DNA of 64,000 nt from Fremontodendron californicum (lineage: Eukaryota > Streptophyta > Magnoliopsida > Malvales > Malvaceae): positions 11,413,501 to 11,477,500 of the forward strand of contig JAULJL010000015.1 of the NCBI GenBank assembly GCA_030761205.1, read 5' to 3'. The first letter of the stretch is position 1. Each line of letters begins with the position of its first letter. The notes beneath the pieces were generated by a model. That model saw only the letters and a list, made by a program, of their open reading frames with translations. It did no database searches and was not told the origin of the DNA. Shown here one piece after another: positions 1-11,058 of the stretch. The position numbers and the translations under genes were made by a program.

Positions 1-219
1 AAAAGCATGGTTTGGTCCTTAAGCTCACTCGCCTATTCAGAAATTACTATACCATCTCATGAGTGTGTTTTGAGCTTAGAAGAGCTAAAACAGAAAGTGA
101 AAAGTGAGTTTGTAAGTGTGTTTCAATGGCTAGAGGTAATCTTTGTTTCATGGTTTATAGTGTTAGAACATTGTGTTCTTTACTTTATTTAGTTAGAATG
201 CATATTGGATGTTTATAAT
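1..219 (+). mobile_element. 3' part of an LTR (U5 side) of an unrelated retrotransposon, cut by the window edge
   Basis: This stretch lies directly upstream of a perfect tRNA-iMet-type primer-binding site at 220-232, which is where a 5' LTR should end. It has no similarity that I can see to the other LTRs of the window. The exact LTR end is unclear, because a CA terminus is not obvious just before the primer-binding site. The open frame at 7-192 has no recognisable domain and is probably chance. Confidence 0.5.
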
Positions 220-232
220 TGGTATCAGAGCC
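220..232 (+). other. Primer-binding site, tRNA-iMet type
   Basis: The sequence tggtatcagagcc is the standard plant retrotransposon primer-binding site complementary to the 3' end of initiator tRNA-Met. It marks the start of the internal region of the element whose LTR runs off the left edge. Confidence 0.75.
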
Positions 233-563
233 ATGTATACATTTGCCTTGAAGTTTTACAATGCTTTTCAAAAGTCTCTTCCATGGCCGTTTGATTTTTT
301 TTTTTTCAAAATTAAAGTTTGTTTTTTAGTTGTTTTTAATTCAAACTAATGTTAGAAATTATTAGGAAATTGGTTTTATAACATTTCTAGGCTTTGAAAT
401 GTTGTTTTAGATAGTTATTTAAAATAATAATAATTTTCAAAAAAATTGAAATTAAGTTTATTTTTAAGAAAATTAAAATTTTGGAAGATATTACATGATT
501 AAGGTATTTATTTAATATGTATAATTTATGATTTTATTATACATTCATTTTTTGTGTGAATAA
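233..563 (+). mobile_element. Non-coding leader remnant of the left-edge element
   Basis: AT-rich sequence with no credible reading frame. It is the start of the internal region downstream of the primer-binding site and is interrupted at 564 by the 5' LTR of the outer Ogre-type element. The five bases just before that LTR are aataa (559-563). The partner copy on the right cannot be seen, because the right LTR of that element is truncated. Confidence 0.45.
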
Positions 564-690
564 TGTAGACACCTAATTTTGTCAAGACCCCCTAAATCAT
601 GCAGATTCTCCTTTTCAACTTCCCAAAACGCAAAGAGACTTCCACCATTCCACAGATTGATCCCCAAGACTTTGTTTCGGAGGTCAGCAC

Positions 691-748
691 AAAAAGTCAA
701 CTCGAAAAAAATCAACCCCAAAAAGTCAACCACTAAAAAAGTCAACTC
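691..748 (+). promoter_or_regulatory. Clustered W-box-like motifs in LTR
   Basis: AGTCAAC occurs three times within 58 bases, plus one mutated copy. On the other strand this reads TTGACT, the WRKY-factor W-box core (TTGACY). Equivalent clusters stand at 11190-11248, 18702-18773, 42658-42717, 58411-58468 and, inverted, at 52640-52715. Conservation across diverged LTRs suggests function; binding itself is inferred. Confidence 0.45.
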
Positions 749-1329
749 CCAATCAAAATCAAGATTCGAAGTTGAATTGAACAATGGTGAATTTTTTTGA
801 TAATCCGAGGTCTACAACGAAAGATATAGAGTTCGGAAGATAGGCTGCGGAAATTCAGTGTAGGGGAATACCTAACCTGGCAAATTTTGGAAAAAGTACG
901 TAAATGATCAAATCGGACGAAATTGGAGGTTCCATATGGAATAAGATCAATAACTACGAATATTGGAAGGTCCAATTTCAGAAATGGAGTTGAAGGAATG
1001 TGGGGTTTGAAGGAAAATAAGGATTTAATAAAAAATTCATGGATTTGGGGAAAACTGCGGAGATGGCCAGATTCGGTGAAATTGAAGCTCCTAGTTGATA
1101 AAGAATGAATAAACAAAAATATCGCAAGACCCAGTTTGAAATGGATCCCAAGGAAGAGCCGGTTAGAGGAAAAACGAAAAAAAAGAAAATTTTCGATATT
1201 GAAAAGGGGAAAACTAAATCAGAGGGGAATTTGATCGTAAAAATTAGGCATTTTCGGACCAACTAAAATTAAATATATGACAAAGGCATTAGAAAAATAA
1301 AATTCGAAAATCGGATCCGTTTTGAGTAA

Positions 1330-1990
1330 AATTGAGGCTTCGGAGGTTAAAGGGCAAAATTGGAAAATCTGAGAAAAATAGGTCCCGAGCTCAGAAAATT
1401 ATGAAAACTTCCAGATTTGAATTTTATATTGTATGGAAGGGATCGATGAAGAAAAATCTGGAATTGGAGCTCAAATGGAAAAAGACAAAGTTCGGGTGCA
1501 CTAACCCGGAAAATCCAAAAGAAGATTCCGAGAAAAATAGCAAACGAGCTCAAAAAATTATAAAAACCTCCAAATCTGAGTTATATATTTTTTGGAAGGT
1601 ATTGGTGAAGAAAAATCTGGAATCGGAGTTCAAATGAAAAAGGACAAAATTCGGGTGCACTAACCCAAAATTCCAAAAGAAAATTTTGGGAAAAATAGGA
1701 AATGAGCTCGGAAAATTATGAAAATTTTAAGATCTGAGTTTTATATTTTTTGGAAGATATTGGTGAAGAAAAATCCAGAATTGGAGCTCAAATGAAAAAA
1801 AGACTAAATTTGGGAGGCCTAAACCGAAACTTTAGAGAAAAATTCGAGAAAAATAGAGAATAAGCTCAGGAAAATGTAATAACCTCCAGAACCAAGTTTA
1901 ATATTGGATGGGATGAGTTGGAAAAGAAAAATCCGAAACTGGGGTCCATTTGCAATTAAATTAAGTTTGGGGGCACCAAAATGCAATTTT
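1330..1990 (+). repeat. Degenerate tandem units of about 160 bp in the outer 5' LTR
   Basis: A block containing 'ttcgggtgcactaaccc' followed by 'agaaaaatagcaaacgagctc' and 'tattttttggaag' recurs about four times, at roughly 1490, 1650 and 1810 and in a more diverged form at 1960. The truncated 3' LTR shows the same array at 59150-59870. Related LTRs have comparable units at 11680-12310, 19190-19960, 43090-43650 and, inverted, at 51420-52030. Confidence 0.7.
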
Positions 1991-2987
1991 ACCAAAGAAA
2001 TCAAAAAGGGCCAATTTGCAAATAAAAAAAGTTGAATGGCCTGGAAATTTCCAAGCCATTTTCGGCCAGCAGCTGATACAAAGAGAGAGTGTGATCATCA
2101 TGGATCCAATGGCCAAGGATGGATAGCAAGATGACATTTTTACAAGGAGGCCATATGATCTTGACAAGTGGACAAGATATTTTGTAGAGACAAGGAGACA
2201 AGAATTATCTAGGTAGCATTGTTGGCCAATAAGAGGCTAGGATTCCCTATTTTTAAGGGAAGCACCATGCAAATAGGGGACAAGCTCCCTATTTTTAAGG
2301 GAAATAGGCATTTAGAGGGAACATTTTTGGCTATGTGGCAAAGGATGTTGGAGGAGCATGGGAAGCATGACAAGGGTAAAAAAATAAAAGCCACACTCAC
2401 TCTCTAATATAGAAAGTGGGGCTGGCCATACCAAAAAGGAGGGGGAGTCATTTTTTTTTTCTTAAGGCAATTTCATTCTTGAGAGAAAAGTAAGAAGAGA
2501 AAGAAAAGAGAAGAAAAATTTTGGCAACTTTGATTTGGAAAGCAATAGCTAGGTAGCTATCATCTCTTTTCATCTTCTTTAATACTTTTCTTTGATGTTG
2601 TGATTTCTTTTCTCCTCTTTTTGTTCATATGATTTGTTAACTTTTTGATGGATAAAAAGGTTTTCAATAAATTTCAAAGGTTTTCTATCCTTTTTCCTTC
2701 ATTCTTGATCAAATAACCAAGTTGACAAAATTTTTCTACATGTTTCATTCAATAGCCGAACCTACTAGGATGTCTTTGAGCTTGTTCTTGCTTGATATTT
2801 CTTGCTTGCTTGGTTGTGTTCAGGCTTTTGATTCATGTTTGATCTATTTTCTTATGATTGAGGGCTATAAAATCATTCATTTCATGACATTTCAACTAGG
2901 ATTTTGGAAAAGATCAACTAATGATCTCAAGCCCAAAATCCTTGATCTATGCTAGTTGGCAAAGTGATAGTTTAGATTGGGTATTCT

Positions 2988-3330
2988 AACTTTGGGATTT
3001 TTTTAACTACTCATCTATGGTCAAAATAAATTGATTCTTTTACCACATACAGTAGTCATTTATAGGATTCCATGGTATTTTTCTCATGATTTTTAGATTT
3101 TTTTACCATGGTTGGAAAAATAGATTTTGACAAAGCAGTTTTTAACTCACTATTCTGACTTTGGGATTTTTTTTCACTACTCATACATGGTCAAAATAAA
3201 TTTATTATTTTACCACATGTAGTAGTCAGTTAGGGGATGCCATGGTATTTTTCTCATGATTTTCAGATTTTTTTATTATGGTTGGAAAGATGAATTTTGA
3301 CAAAGCAATTTTTAACTCACTATCTTAATT
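2988..3330 (+). repeat. 172-bp tandem duplication in LTR
   Basis: Two diverged copies share 'ccatggtatttttctcatga' (starting near 3068 and 3240) and a 'gacaaagca' segment that ends each unit. The period is 172 bp. The corresponding position of the 3' LTR is lost by truncation. Confidence 0.8.
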
Positions 3331-4189
3331 TTGGTAAAATTCGGTCATAGTATCCTTGCTCCCAAAATTAATATTATCTTTTCCCATGGAGGTCAATATG
3401 TTCTAGGTCTTCCCTAATTTTTTAGAATTTTTTGAAATTTTCTAAAAGGGTAAAAAAAAACGGTTTCCAAAACTGCTAGTGAGAGTCAGATTTGTTTTTA
3501 AGAAATAACAATTTTTTGTTTTTGTTTGGATACAAAGAGGGAGTTGATTTGGGACATTGGTTACTGTCTTAGGTTAATTTCCAAGTCATTTCAATCATAA
3601 AAATTTGATTTTATAAAAGTCGGGTCAAGGGTGGTCATCCCAAATTTCAAAATTAGGAAAATATAGCATTTTTAAAGGGGAGGGGTCGGCCATAAGGCCA
3701 TTTTCATCCAAAAACTCTATTTTTTTTGAATTCGAGCCCAAAGTCTTTCGATTTTGAAAATACAATTTAAGTCTCTTCCAAAGGTAGTCAGATACCTTTT
3801 TAGATATAAGGATGTCTTTACCTCAAGGAAGAAATACATATTCATGCATTGCATATTTAAAATATTTTTATTTAATTTGCATAAAAACGTATTTTTCAGT
3901 TTATTAAACATTTGGCGAGAATTATTTCTCAATATTTGCCGGGAAGGTTAGGAAATTGTTAAACGCACGTGTTTATGGAATCGAATCGTATAGTTTTCGT
4001 TTTACTCGGAACCATGTAAATGTCATATAAAAGAATTATTTTCCAAGCTTTGCCGGAAAGCACAATAGTATTTTTCGACATATGCTATTTATATGATTCC
4101 TCACATGAATAATTCATTCCAAGTAATGATGTGTGCATATGATCATGATGTGATTATGAATATTTTATGATGATATCATTTTGTTGATT

Positions 4190-5220
4190 TTACCATGTCA
4201 TTCATGTGCTACGTCATTCATTCACATGCCATGCCATTCATTCGCATGCCATTCATTCGTATGTCATCCATTCACATGTCATGTCATTCATTAATTTGCC
4301 ATGTCATTCATATGCCATGTCTTTCATATGCTATGCCATGTCATTCATATGCCATGTCATTCGCATGCCATGTCATTCACATGCCATGTCATCCATGTAC
4401 ATTCCAGGTCATTCATTATGCCATGTCATTCACATGCCATGTCATTCATATGCCATGTCATTCATTCATATGCCATGTCGTTCATTCACATGTTATGTCA
4501 TTCATGTGCTACGTCATTCATATGCCATGTCATTCACATGTCATGTTATTCATTTACATGCCACGTCATTCATTATGCCACGTCATTCACATGCCACGTC
4601 ATTCATATGCTACGTCATCACATGCCATGTCATTCATTTACATGCCACATAATTCATTATGCCAAGTCGTTCATATGCCATGTCATTCATATGCCATTCA
4701 TTCTTATGCCATGTCATCCATAGGCCATGTCATTTTGTTTGCCATGTCGATTTCATTCACATGACATTCATTCGTATGCCATGTCATTCATTATGTCATG
4801 TCATTCATATGCCATGTCGTTCATATGCCATGTCGTTCATATGCCATGTCATCCATATGCCATGCCATTTTGTTTGCCATGTCGATTTCATTCACATGAC
4901 ATTCATTCATATGCCATGTCATTTTGCATGATATGTCGATTTCATTCACATGATATTCATTTGTATGCCATGTCATCTTGTTTGCCATGTCGATTTCATT
5001 CACATGACATTCATTCGTATGCCATGTCATTTTGTTTGCTATGTCAATTTTATTCACATGACATTCATTTTTATGCCATGTCATCTTGTTTGCCATGTCG
5101 ATTTCATTCACACATTCATTCTCATGCCATGTCATTTAGTCCGCCAAGCTTATGTTTGCCATGACGATTTCGTTCACATGATATTCATTTCTTTATGCCG
5201 TATCATTTAAACTTTCGCTA
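4190..5220 (+). repeat. Minisatellite with ATGCCATGTCATTCAT core and 54-bp higher-order repeat
   Basis: About 1 kb made of variants of 'atgccatgtcattcat'. From about 4867 a higher-order unit of 54 bp appears, built around 'gccatgtcgatttcattcac', with spacing 4923, 4977, 5031 and 5085. Because 54 is a multiple of three, long meaningless open frames arise on both strands. The position in the LTR matches the degenerate ATTTCATTTAGAATAT repeats of the other Ogre-type LTRs, so different arrays occupy the same LTR site. Confidence 0.9.
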
Positions 5221-5680
5221 TGTCTAGCACGTCATTATTTCTTTTACCATGCCATAATAAAATGCTTACCATGCCAGGAATATGCATGCTCATTTAATTT
5301 TTATCTTAGTACCATTTTTGCATACTCATGTTTGTTCTCAACAATTTTTTAAATACATGGAAAATAAATAATATTTTTTTTAAATCAAGATTATTCCCGA
5401 GTTAAAATAATTCATGAATTCTCTGCTGGGTCTGCCGGAGAGGGTATCATCAATTATCATTAATGACGGAATATCTTTTTCAAAAAAGGTGTCAAAAAAT
5501 TTCAAAACAAAAGAAAAACTCCATGTTTTGCCGACTTTGTCGAAAAATATGGAAAATTTTATGTTAATAAATTCTGGATCATTTTCAAAATAAAATATGA
5601 AATTTTTTAGGGAATTATTTTCAAACACCAAATTTAAAATTGAGTTTTTATCGAGACTCGAGATAACACACAATTAACAA

Positions 5681-5751
5681 GGTACCGTTTTATACGGGCG
5701 TTGTGGGGGTGCTAATCCTTCCCTGCACGTAATCGACTCCCGAACCCGCAC
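5681..5751 (+). promoter_or_regulatory. Conserved block near the Ogre LTR end
   Basis: Contains 'ggtaccgttttatacgggcg', 'gggggtgctaatccttccc' and 'gactcccgaacccgc'. It recurs with few changes at 15511-15580, 23371-23440, 46870-46941 and, inverted, around 48280-48350. I recall similar sequence near the ends of Ogre/Tat LTRs in other plants. It is the best conserved piece of these LTRs; a role in transcript start or processing is inferred only. Confidence 0.6.
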
Positions 5752-5988
5752 TTGTTTTCTCTGGTTGAAAGCGCAGACTACTATATTGGTTTTAAACTGT
5801 TTTAATTAATTTTAAAATGTTTTATAGAAATCGGTTTTAATAGGTGGCCGATCACACCTAGCCAAAAAAGATTGGTGGTGACTCCATTTTTTTAAAGTTT
5901 ATTTTAAGAGGAATTAAGTCGTCTTTTCCTCTGTCTATATATCCCCCCTCATTCAAACAGGTTATCCCCCGAGGATCACGTATCAACA

Positions 5989-6010
5989 GCTTAGCGACTC
6001 CACTGGGGAC
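5989..6010 (+). other. Primer-binding site of the outer Ogre-type element
   Basis: The bases gcttagcgactccactgggg directly follow the LTR. The same sequence follows the 5' LTR of the middle element at 15853. Ogre elements are reported to use a tRNA-Arg primer and the core gcgactcc fits that type, with mismatches at the outer end. Confidence 0.7.
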
Positions 6011-7300
6011 ATTTAGAGAGTCAGGTCTAGAGTTAGTTGCATGTTATCAAAAGTCTCAGTTTGTCGGTTGTCGGTTGGTGTTTACTTTTAATTCCCATTT
6101 TTTTTTTAATAAAGGAATTATTTTTGAAAATAACCAAATGTTTTAATATGTCCATTCTCATGTGCATGCGTATTATTACTGTTCTCTGGTTATTTAATCT
6201 TGTATATTATTATTGTTCTCTGTTTATTTAGCCTTGTATATTATTACTGCTCTCCAGGTAGGTTAATGCGTTACACTATTCTTAATCTTTATTTTAATAA
6301 ATTACTGGGGCATTTAGAATAAGGATTATAGAATAGGTGGTGAAAGGTTTGTTTGTTCCTCCTCACACACTATACTTGTATTTGCATAAAATGAGCCCTC
6401 TACCTGGGTTTCGTCCTTTAGGTGGAAGTAAAGTAACTACGCTCTCGTGAGGTGTTAACCTCCGCATGGGCTAGCGAAACATTTCCAGAGTAGTAGACTA
6501 CCTACGCTTTCGTGAGGTGATAACCTCCGTATAGACATGGGAAATACACTCTAACAAGTTGAACCTGCTTTTATCGGGGAGCCTTACCAGCCTTCACCTG
6601 CGACACTGAGGAGCAAGTTGGAGCCTTTTTAGAACCTGATGCAACCTCATATAGTGAACCTAGGCCAAGCCATGCCGAATTTCCGTTAGAGGTACCAAAG
6701 CTAGGAACACATGGAGGAATGCTTCTAATCTTTTGCCATTTATTTCTGCATTCTGAATAAGCATTATAGATCGGGCAATGATGAACGTACATCGCCTGTA
6801 ATAAATTTGGTATTCCGTCCCAAAGGCATTGAGATGCTTAAATAAGTTGATATGGTTGGGGCACATGTTCATTAACTTTTTCACTTTGCATTGATGATTG
6901 TACCCTTTTTACTTGCTTTGTTTTTTTCACACATCATTTGTAATAATATCGAAACCTAGTGTTTTTGGGTTATTTTGAAATTTTTTCTTTTTTAGGTATT
7001 CCTAAAAAAAAAGTTTTTATTCTATGAAAAAATTTCTCCCTTGAAAAAGAAAATAAAGAGTGATATTAAGATCTTCTTTTCCTTGATGTTTTCATTTGCA
7101 TTTTTTGCATACCATACACATTATTTAAGCAGTTGTAAATGTGAAAATTCATCTCCTCAAGCATCTTCGCATGTTGTACATTTCATGCATTAATCATCAT
7201 TATATTCATGCATATAAGAATAGAGCATGTACATTCATAATTGTATTCTTGATCTCATGATAATAATGTCAATTTCATTTGCATGAAAGGGGTTTAAGAT
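6011..7300 (+). mobile_element. 5' leader of the outer Ogre-type element
   Basis: No credible coding capacity. The segment 6300-6860 (including 'gaataggtggtgaaaggttt' and 'cttttatcgggg') is homologous to the leader of the middle Ogre element at 16130-16560, which supports the same lineage. The rest is AT-rich with several 'ttcatgca'-type short repeats. Confidence 0.65.
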
Positions 7301-8290
7301 ATGAGGAATGAATTGGAGGAACGAGTGTATGCTTTGGAGCGCAATCAAGAGAAATTTGGACATGCAATCCGAGAGGTGAATAGACAACTCGCCAAATTGA
7401 TAAAGATGTTTGAGGATCTTAGCAAGAGTAAAGGGGAACTTTCTCAAGGCTCTTCATCGCCCTTGGATCAACCAAAACCACCAGGTCTAGATCATACAAT
7501 CCTAGCTAGATCTTGCACTTGTCAGTGCCATACAGGATTGAACCTTAATGAAATGGTGGAAGTGGTCAAATTGGGAAGCCAGATGCCAAAGACAGAAGCC
7601 TCAGATCCTGTACCACCCCTGTAAACTGTCCCAGATCTGAATCAGTATCCTCACTTTACTGTCACCCCTTCGTCCACTGGGACGACCAACACGAGGTCTC
7701 TGGTTCCATTCCATCACCACAAGCTGACTGTAACTTGTACTTTTTCCCTCATCAACCATATCATCAAGCATCCAGGATAACAACCTTGAATTGTGTACAA
7801 CCTCTAAGGGTCTCTATTCCAAATCCCTACCCCTACCATGCTGTTCCGCCACCTTTCCATGCAAACCCTCCGGTTTGAGCCTTCGTGCCACCATCAATTG
7901 CCCCAAATGCTAGGCCGTATGTGACCAAGAAACAACCTAAGAACAAGACTCAAAGGCAGTTTGATCCCATTCCAATCAGCTACCAAGAGCTTCTCCCTGT
8001 ATTGATCTGAGATCACCTGGTTGCATGTGTACCGCTGAAACCCCTGCTACCACCGTACACTAAGTGGTATAACCTAAATGCAAGATGAACTTATCACTGT
8101 GAAATTGCTGGGCATAGCATTGAAGACTGTGAAGCCTTTAAGAGGAAAGTGCAGTCTCTCATAGATGTCAAATGGTTTGATCCAACGACACTGATTGATA
8201 GAGGACTAGGAAAGGACAATTAAGATTGGGAGATTTACGACAATGATGTAGTGGGACTTCGGTCTTTTATGATGTAGTAGGATTTCGTCT
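7301..8290 (+). pseudogene. Gag remnant: coiled coil joined to a gag C-terminal zinc-knuckle region, capsid core missing
   Basis: The first 107 codons (7301-7624) begin with a heptad-rich coiled coil (MRNELEERVYALERNQEKFG) and pass into a proline-rich stretch. After a stop and frame changes the sequence resumes as an Ogre/Tat gag C-terminus at about 7955-8190, with RQFDPIPISYQELLPVLI and, near 8095, a zinc-knuckle-like GHSIEDC followed by KRKVQSLID. The capsid core expected between these parts is absent. In-frame stops lie near 7878, 8008 and 8086. A second, more complete gag copy of the outer element lies at 47517-53861, so this copy is either a rearranged duplicate or part of a different related element. 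Confidence 0.7.
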
Positions 8291-8380
8291 TTTCAGTAGC
8301 CGGCTCTTATAGCCTTAGGTGCTAGGAAAAATAAAGTGCTTGTCAAGACAGTTCTAACCACTGCTCAGATTTTGTAAACA

Positions 8381-8385
8381 TGGTT
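8381..8385. repeat. Target-site duplication (tggtt) of the 8386-10813 solo LTR
   Basis: The five bases tggtt precede the LTR and recur exactly at 10814-10818 after its end. Confidence 0.85.
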
Positions 8386-10813
8386 TGTAACACCCTGTCC
8401 GGATAATCTACCTAGAATCCAGCAGAGTTTCCTTTCTATCTTAACTATAACCCTCCTACAAATACACTCAGTTCATATCCCCAGCAAGCAATATCTCTCA
8501 TACCATTATCACATTTATACATGCATGCTCAAAAATTTTCCATGATCAATTTATACTAAGTCAATACAAATTGATCTATTGTCTCATAGCTTCAAATATA
8601 TATACAATATATCCAAAAGTAAACCTATATCAGCAAGGTTTACTAGATAAAACATCAAGAGATCATCAAAACTTCTAGAAATTTAGGTATGATGCCCACC
8701 ACGTCAATATACTCTTTGAAACGAAGGGTAGAGCAAGGTAGCAATCCCAACACCTAATCGTAACATGAAAATTTAGAAACATGAAATAGGTGAAATATGT
8801 GAATATCTCAGTGAGTAGACAACTTTTAAAACGTTTGAAAACTATAATGGTAACCTTTAAAGCATAATAGACATTTTCAAAAATAAATAATAGTAAAACT
8901 ATAATGATTAATTCAAAGATATAACGAAGTTTGCAAATGTATAATAGCATCATAATAACAAATCAATGTATAAAATCTTTAAAGTAAATCAAATTTCATA
9001 TAATTGGGCTCCAACTTACTGTCATGCATAAGATTTATCCATACATCCATGAAATAACTAGGTAATATCCATGTAGGCATACTAGTAGCCGGCCCCAAAG
9101 GCCAATACCACCATAGGACGCCCCAAAGGCATATGTGTCACTATGATGTGCCCCCAAAAGGCTAATATAATGGGATAGGGACTCTGGAGGTGGCTCCCAC
9201 CACAAAGGCGTAGCACACAGCTCCCATACCCCAGTCTAATATCACGGAATTGGGACTCTGGAGGTGGCTCCCGCCACAAAGGCGTAGCACGCAGCTCCCC
9301 TATTCCGATCAAGGGAATAATCTCATACATTAAGTCAGGTGGAGCCAAAACCATGCACGTCAAATTCTATGTATAATCATATTTCATAAATCAACCAACT
9401 TGCTCGATATAATATTTCTTGAAATAAATGTACTTTAATAACAAATCAATTCTATGTATTATATTTCGCATATACCTTTAATAAATATCATGCTAAAAAA
9501 ATTATAATTATAATTAAAAAAATTTCAAATAACTATAGTTGTCGTCTACTCACAATCCTTGAGATGATCTCACTGTACACCTTGATCTGAAACTTCGGGA
9601 TCCACAGGTGACGTCGGATCTACGTGGCCTAGAGATTAACGATAATTAGTATCTATACATACTCAAAGAATTACACAATTATGAATGCAACTTAAATCTC
9701 ATAATCTTCCCCCAAGGTCAATACTAATTTCTCATACTCAAAACAACATATCCCAAATTTTTAATATCATTTCCATAATCATTTTCTCCAAAATTCAACT
9801 CCATATTCATGTCCTTATCAAATTCCTTTCTAGTACTCCATGCCTTAGAGATTTTCATAATCCATAACCATCATTTAGTACTATATTTCTCTTAAGCAAT
9901 AAATTCCTTACTATCAAGCTAGATTAGAAAATCATAACTTGAGTTTGGTAAGGAATTTTGAAGTGATTCCAATTGGTTTATTTTAATAAATAAGTCTACT
10001 TTATGAATAAAATAACTAAATTAGACAATTAGAACAAAATCTTGATCAAATTTGATAAATCTTGAAACTATGCCGAAATAGGGGTCAACACAGAATAGCC
10101 CACTTCACTGAATTTTATTTTTTTAACTGCTTATCGGGTTTGGGTGATTCAAAAACCAAAATTCTCGCATTGACATCTAGTTTCTAGGAAAAATATCAAA
10201 AAAAATACAAACCCAGCTGTGCCGAACCCAGAAAATCCAAACAGCAAGCATGCTCAATTTTCCCTGTTTTGCTTTTTCTTCCCATTTTCTTGTTCATGCT
10301 TTTAAATCCTTTTAATTCTTACCAAAGGTGAGTAAAACTCATACTTAATAGATGGATTCAGTCCTTAACATGTTTATGGAGCTAAGATCTTAGCATGCTC
10401 AAGTAGAATATCTAAAGAAAATGAAGAATTTATTAAGAAACTAACCTTGGATGTGATTGTTGATGAGATTTTTGTGGAATACTTGAAGAGAATTGTTGGA
10501 GAGGATGAAGAGAATTTGAGAGAATGAGAGGGGAGGGATGGCCGTCTAGCACATAAGAAATAAGGAAGAATTTCTAGAATTTTCAAGATATAATGATAAT
10601 TATAAAGATATTTTTCAATTTTTGGTATAATTGCACATTGGTCCCTCAATTTTTCATAAATAACCATTAAGCCCCTAAACTTTTTAGTTTGTTCAATTTG
10701 ATCCTTTCTTCTTTTATTTCATTCACTTATAACTTCTTAACAACTTCCAAGTTTTCCCTTAAAATTTTTCAGGATTTAACTTTACACGATTGTACGTAAC
10801 CTTGGTTGTTACA
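8386..10813. mobile_element. Solo LTR of another LTR-retrotransposon family (2428 bp)
   Basis: It begins tgtaacaccc and ends gttgttaca, with perfect 5-bp flanking duplications, no internal domain and no second LTR. Start and end types fit gypsy LTRs of the Tekay/Del kind, but the family is not certain and the orientation is not resolved. It interrupts the interior of the outer Ogre-type element. Near 10625-10690 it has 'ggtccctcaatttttcat' and 'aagcccctaaacttttt', common in such LTRs. No coding region is present. Confidence 0.8.
9165..9312. repeat. Direct duplication of about 75 bp inside the solo LTR
   Basis: 'gggactctggaggtggctcc' followed by 'cacaaaggcgtagcac' occurs at about 9178 and again at 9248, with few differences. 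Confidence 0.8.
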
Positions 10814-10818
10814 TGGTT

Positions 10819-11053
10819 TATGTCTTGAGAACATTGACATTGGAATGAATTGGTTATGCTTCAAATTTATGAGATGTTGATGATTAAGTTCCTCCAATTC
10901 ATATTTCCTCCATGGTATCTTCCTTTTTGCATTTTGCATCCGATAAATTATTTTTCATACCATACATTTCATTGATTTGCTTATTCTTTCCATGCACCGT
11001 GTTGGTATCAGGTTGCATTCAAGACAAACATAGTCAGCATGATCTCTTTGTAT
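10819..11053 (+). mobile_element. Interior of the outer element, left flank of the middle Ogre insertion
   Basis: Non-coding, AT-rich. Its last part ('cattgatttgcttattcttt ... tatatgtc') is a copy of the sequence that resumes on the far side of the 36-kb insertion at 47220 ('gaattgatttgtttattctt'), with a second 'tatatgtcc' at about 47306. Together they form a tandem duplication of about 110 bp that the middle Ogre element split. Confidence 0.6.
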
Positions 11054-11058
11054 ATGTC
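11054..11058. repeat. Target-site duplication of the middle Ogre element
   Basis: atgtc precedes the 5' LTR. The right copy at 47215-47219 reads atgcc, one substitution different. A C/T change fits the age of the element. Confidence 0.7.

Larger units (their letters stand above)
564..5988 (+). mobile_element. 5' LTR of the outer Ogre/Tat-lineage element (5.4 kb)
   Basis: Starts tgtagacacc and ends atcaaca, directly followed by an Ogre-type primer-binding site at 5989. A length above 5 kb is characteristic of Ogre LTRs. Its first 2.4 kb matches the truncated 3' LTR at 58287-61028, with about 10% divergence judged by eye in the first 140 bases. Internal landmarks are a W-box cluster (691-748), tandem units of about 160 bp (1330-1990), a 172-bp duplication (2988-3330), a large minisatellite (4190-5220) and the conserved Ogre block near the end (5681-5751). 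Open frames inside it are spurious. Confidence 0.85.

Noticed and set aside
4195..5164. Long open frames on both strands rich in His, Met, Cys and Ser
   Set aside because: They are products of the ATGCCATGTCATTCAT minisatellite, whose 54-bp unit is a multiple of three. No domain, and frames open on both strands.
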